The notes below the pieces were generated by a model. That model saw only the letters and a program-made list of their open reading frames with translations, did not search any database and was not told the origin of the DNA. Below are positions 61,501 to 64,000 of a stretch of 64,000 nt of DNA, piece after piece. The translations under genes and the position numbers were made by a program. This DNA comes from an uncultured Prevotella sp. (GTDB lineage Bacteria > Bacteroidota > Bacteroidia > Bacteroidales > Bacteroidaceae). The DNA is taken from positions 17,847-81,846 of the forward strand of contig NZ_CAMJOS010000017.1 in assembly GCF_946407605.1 (NCBI RefSeq), written 5' to 3'. How positions within the stretch are numbered: position 1 is the first letter of the stretch; the number at the start of each line of letters is the position of its first letter.

Positions 61501-62122
61501 TAACGGCAAAATATTTGACACCAACACAGATGGCAGCCATCGCAGCGGAGAGGTCGAGAATGGCAGCCTCTACCTCAACTTCAATTTCGGTGAAAATAAC
61601 TACATCGAAGCTGGCCGCCCTTATATCGTAAAGTGGCCCGACACCGAGCTTGACAACGTGGAGGACCCCGTCTTCCAGGGCGTCACCGTCACCAGAACCA
61701 CCCCTAGCTACTATACCACCGAGGAGGGCCGCGACCCCCAGACCGGCCTCGGCAACGTCACCTTCCGCGGCACCTACAGCCCGATTGACTATACCGAAGA
61801 CAACCACAGCATCCTGTTCCTGGGAACTAACAACACCCTGTATTATCCCGAGGCAGGTGCACACCTCGGCGCCTTCCGCTGCTACTTCGAGCTTGGTAAT
61901 GGCCTCACCGCGGGCGAACCCAACAGCGCGGTGCGTGGCTTCAACCTGAACTTTGACGAGCAAGGCACACAGACAACAGGTATTATAGGTCACACAGATA
62001 TCACAGATAACACAGATAAGGCTGACGCCGCATGGTATTCGCTCGATGGTGTAAAGCTCGATTCTAAGCCGACACAAAAAGGCCTATATCTCCACGGAGG
62101 ACGTAAAGTCGTAATAAAATAA
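58592..62122 (+). CDS. BspA/InlB-like secreted surface protein
   Basis: The 1176-residue protein begins with a hydrophobic helix (IPLGIVYLAALAYFIYTLW) and a second hydrophobic stretch ending in SAWAAE (about residue 58), probably the signal peptide. An InlB B-repeat-like domain lies near residues 270-355 (VRFHKNDGG, EGWNTQADGNGTAY, LYAQW). BspA-type leucine-rich repeats follow near 405-550 (GITYIGEDAFTTC, VTSIDDFAFYDC), then a domain of glycan-binding type with NINGGTVNATSG repeats. The end, WYSLDGVKL...KGLYLHGGRKVVIK, is a C-terminal motif shared by many secreted Prevotella-type proteins. Adhesion to host or dietary surfaces is a reasonable inference. It is probably regulated by the divergent 7TM-AraC protein. 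Confidence 0.85.
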   Translation: MTSLIIDIQSMPLWFSIPLGIVYLAALAYFIYTLWHYRRKNNIILLLFTIASLASGQSAWAAEKTVTYTLDGTWGENYVVNLTATASGDATGTYGTSWNFQTDFTASVTLANGIKLSFGSNKSGNAMAWQDDCLRIESLAGTTNGAYVSLSHDGYYIYHITLKDYNDNLITEAWTTEKSYTYRASFIRLKTIVVEYDNYIPFTGAVITGINNVYAVSTEAVAPAPTVTWHGTTLTKGTHYTLSYQNNEAPGTATITVTSKGIFYKGASISKNYTLRWAQYTVRFHKNDGGNPDATTDQSFTYTEQKALTANAFTREDYLFEGWNTQADGNGTAYTDGQSVQNLSATDGAVVHLYAQWRQGGGSCGDNAHWSYDDNGTLSITGTGGTSDFSVGNRPWEQYKDAITTLYIGDGITYIGEDAFTTCRNLATITGGNDLTDVKALAFKNTPWYNAAISKTTAVTYLGHVAYCGTNVTKSNVTIQEGTVRIAKYAFVMNPHIDYVTIPATVTSIDDFAFYDCIGLWEVNVLGSTPPTLGDNVFYLNSSHSRTFNVRSADYKTADGWADIFNNTGEYQDYDNFQIRVVSTLALPDGVNASADDAEKVTIDGTDYYAENAEITLSGLGAEHTTGDITYRSRATINYDNVDANAGGQATFTMPAADATVTVADFPYAVKYIDEDGTKQTCEHPTVIESSNNSQTLNNSNGWYVVLPGEVTISGQLYFENSDAYLILCDGATLTVSDNFNAIQAKDITIYGQTQGSGTVNAIGDLCGIDAHDININGGTVNATSGAYGIKAEILNINGGIINATGNIYGINAGRIILGWTNPTDHIYANSYYVSGTINVNFGQTFWNGTEILSGMLYYYNGDEPTGDLTKLNGKTLEPCNTIPFIIDGTAILLDDDSAQPDGYKNADRIAALADGQPHDIMLLGRTLYRDGDWNTLCLPFTVDGHNNSANKLFYNAAIMKFDYSYWYDTNGKIFDTNTDGSHRSGEVENGSLYLNFNFGENNYIEAGRPYIVKWPDTELDNVEDPVFQGVTVTRTTPSYYTTEEGRDPQTGLGNVTFRGTYSPIDYTEDNHSILFLGTNNTLYYPEAGAHLGAFRCYFELGNGLTAGEPNSAVRGFNLNFDEQGTQTTGIIGHTDITDNTDKADAAWYSLDGVKLDSKPTQKGLYLHGGRKVVIK
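61989..62018 (-). repeat. atctgtg mini-repeat inside coding sequence
   Basis: On the minus strand the DNA reads as three atctgtg units ending in gtgac. In the protein it encodes GHTDITDNTDKAD, a linker just before the C-terminal WYSLDG motif. An opposite-strand copy lies at 62124-62152. Confidence 0.6.
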
Positions 62123-62123
62123 A

Positions 62124-62152
62124 ATCTGTGCGATCTGTGCGATCTGTGTGAC
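62124..62152 (+). repeat. atctgtg mini-repeat after stop codon
   Basis: Three units (atctgtgcg, atctgtgcg, atctgtgtgac) begin 2 bp after the stop of the BspA-like gene, inverted relative to 61989-62018. The two could pair in the mRNA around the final coding segment. Confidence 0.6.
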
Positions 62153-62194
62153 ATAAAAACTCTGTGTGACAATAAAAAAAACAATAATAAAATA

Positions 62195-64000
62195 ATGAAA
62201 AAAAGATTCTTAACCATCATCATTGCCCTCCTCTGCACATTCGCAGGGAGCTGGCAGACGGCATGGGCCGACACTCCCATCACCTACGGCGGACAGGAAT
62301 ACACCCTCTTCGACAGCGAGGGCTACTACACAGCCACTGCCGGCAGCGAGGTCCCGTCAGCCTACACCTATGATTACCTCGTGGACAACGTCATTGTTCC
62401 TGATCTGTATGGCCTGCCCTACAAGTACACCTACTGGTTGACGGAGGACGAGAACGGCTTCACCCCGAAGTTCATCGAGTTCTACTCTGCCAATCCTATC
62501 GTACCTAAGGGCTACCGCCTGCGCACCGCCTGCAATACGAAGGACCATCCCAACCGCCGACCGAAGTCGTGGACACTGAAGGGCAAGAAGCACGCGGGCG
62601 ACGCGGAATGGACCGTCCTCGCCACCGTGACCGACGATACGTATCTGCCCGCAGACAAGGAGAAATCCTACGACTACTGGCTCACCAGCAACGCCGATCC
62701 CTACCAGTATTTTCGCTTCGAGGTGACCGATATTCAGGGTGCCGAGGTCATTCAGTACTCACCGAACATCACCCGCTACAGAATGGAGCTGGCCGACCTG
62801 CAACTTATAGGCAACAACTACAGCGCCAACACCGACCTGGACTACGCCACCATCGAGGGGTTGAAGCATTACTACGCATACGACGAAGGCAACGACATCC
62901 CTATCGACATCACCGTAAAGGACATGGGTGGTAACACGCTGACGAAGGACACCCACTACACCGTCAGCTATACATACGACAGTAATTCCGTCACCACTGT
63001 GAACGCCATCGGCAATTACACGCTGACCATCACGGGCGCTGGTTCGTACACCGGCCAGCAGACCGCTAGCTTTAAGGTTTATCAAGCCCTCGCGGGCTAC
63101 GGCACGGAGACCGAACCCTACATCATCGCCGATGCCAACGACTGGTATGTCTTCGGAAAATATATCCATGAAAACGTGGACCATATGGCTGAAAAGTATT
63201 ACAAGCTTGCTGATGACTTCGACAACAGCAACGAACCTATCACCGAGATGATTGCCACAACCAAGAAGGATCCCAATGATGGCAAAACGATCCATGCGCC
63301 CTTCTACGGCACGCTCGACGGCAACGGCCGAACGCTTCACATCGACCTCAAAGGCGATAGTGAAGACGGCTGTGCGCCCTTCCGCTACCTCGAGGGTGCC
63401 ACCATCAAGAACCTGACCGTTGCCGGCAGCGTTGCCACCTCGTCGAAATTCGGTGCCAGCATCGCCGTTAACAATCTGCCTCACGTAGGTTATATCAACG
63501 GCACTGAAATCATCGACTGCTACAGCAGCGTCAACATCACCAGCAGCATCAATGGCGACGGCACCAACGGCGGTTTCGTAGCCGTAAACCAAACCGGCGG
63601 CAAGCTTGCCTTTACCCGCTGCGCTTTCCTCGGCAGGATGCTCGGCAGTACAGCCGAATGCAATGGCGGCTTCGTGGGCTGGAACGACAACGGCGCCAAC
63701 CTCATCTTCATCCAATGCGTCTTCGACCCCGTATGGGTATCCATGAGCAACACCGGCAGTAAGACTTTCAGCCGCTACAACACGAACGCCCCCAGTTTAG
63801 ACCTTCAGTCCTACTTCACTTACGCCGGATGGGGAACGGATCAAGGCACCCAGGCTGTCGCCTTGACAACGGCGCCCGCCGACCTCGGCAACGTGGTTTC
63901 AAAAGAAGGCACAATGACGCTCTATGAGAACGCTCTGCTGTGCGGCGGCAAATACTACGTCACCAATCTCAGTCTCTACGACAACGCCTCTAACGCCACC
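62195..64000 (+). CDS. Large secreted GLUG/adhesin-like protein (partial)
   Basis: The frame is open from ATG 62195 to the window end (602 codons, no stop), so the 3' end is missing. A signal peptide ends near AWADTP (residue 27). An Ig-like or bacterial repeat region follows (KDTHYTVSYTYDSN, GNYTLTITGAGSYTG), similar in wording to repeats in the protein at 58592. From about residue 300 comes a beta-helix region introduced by GYGTETEPYIIADANDWYVF, with GTLDGNGRTLHIDLKGD and TIKNLTVAGSVATSS. This start is typical of GLUG-motif surface proteins. It lies 72 bp after the BspA-like gene and is probably co-expressed with it. Adhesion is likely but not proven. Confidence 0.8.
   Translation, partial: MKKRFLTIIIALLCTFAGSWQTAWADTPITYGGQEYTLFDSEGYYTATAGSEVPSAYTYDYLVDNVIVPDLYGLPYKYTYWLTEDENGFTPKFIEFYSANPIVPKGYRLRTACNTKDHPNRRPKSWTLKGKKHAGDAEWTVLATVTDDTYLPADKEKSYDYWLTSNADPYQYFRFEVTDIQGAEVIQYSPNITRYRMELADLQLIGNNYSANTDLDYATIEGLKHYYAYDEGNDIPIDITVKDMGGNTLTKDTHYTVSYTYDSNSVTTVNAIGNYTLTITGAGSYTGQQTASFKVYQALAGYGTETEPYIIADANDWYVFGKYIHENVDHMAEKYYKLADDFDNSNEPITEMIATTKKDPNDGKTIHAPFYGTLDGNGRTLHIDLKGDSEDGCAPFRYLEGATIKNLTVAGSVATSSKFGASIAVNNLPHVGYINGTEIIDCYSSVNITSSINGDGTNGGFVAVNQTGGKLAFTRCAFLGRMLGSTAECNGGFVGWNDNGANLIFIQCVFDPVWVSMSNTGSKTFSRYNTNAPSLDLQSYFTYAGWGTDQGTQAVALTTAPADLGNVVSKEGTMTLYENALLCGGKYYVTNLSLYDNASNAT

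Overview
The window looks like a chromosomal segment of a gut or rumen member of the Bacteroidales, most likely Prevotellaceae. The evidence is two SusC/SusD pairs, lipoproteins with the Asp-rich stretch after the lipid-anchored Cys that is typical of Bacteroidota, AraC regulators fused to TPR sensors, a BspA-like surface protein, start codons without Shine-Dalgarno sequences, and promoters of the Bacteroidota type (TAnnTTTG at -7, often TTTG about 20 bp upstream). I see no tRNA, rRNA, CRISPR array, transposase or phage gene.

Layout. 1-725: non-coding and rich in repeats, including one copy of a ~177 bp element whose inverted copy lies at 43763. 726-2421: a small outer-membrane barrel protein and a lipoprotein, followed by an intergenic region with large nested palindromes. 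2984-7916: a GH51 arabinofuranosidase (minus), a stand-alone response-regulator receiver domain and a TonB-dependent receptor. 8138-24448: one long operon-like run, fasciclin / SusC / SusD / fasciclin / fasciclin / SusC / SusD, with no glycoside hydrolase; a possible small RNA and a CotH-like secreted protein follow. 26721-32623: housekeeping genes (acyl-CoA ligase, prfB, a small membrane protein, CYTH protein, and on the minus strand an HhH protein and a sodium symporter).

32767-57195 is the most unusual part. Two membrane-spanning TPR-AraC regulators (32767, fused to VanZ; 52362) sit in an array of secreted enzymes: two M13 metallopeptidases, three S41 peptidases, a clostripain-like C11 peptidase, two paralogous outer-membrane barrels, a lipoprotein SpoIIE phosphatase, small secreted proteins and an 83-residue peptide with a double-glycine leader. 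Four promoters here share one architecture: two GAGACT/GGGACT half-sites 21 bp apart, the second starting 26 bp before TAATTTTG. They look like the targets of the TPR-AraC regulators. A 344 bp block carrying terminator, operator, promoter and a 60-residue membrane protein is repeated without change in front of two unrelated proteases (M13 and C11). I infer one regulon of envelope and secreted proteases built by shuffling a promoter/signal-peptide cassette.

57243-64000: a 7TM AraC regulator (minus) faces a large BspA/InlB-like secreted protein. Between them are three direct repeats about 21 bp apart, probably its operator. A second large GLUG-type secreted protein runs off the window end.
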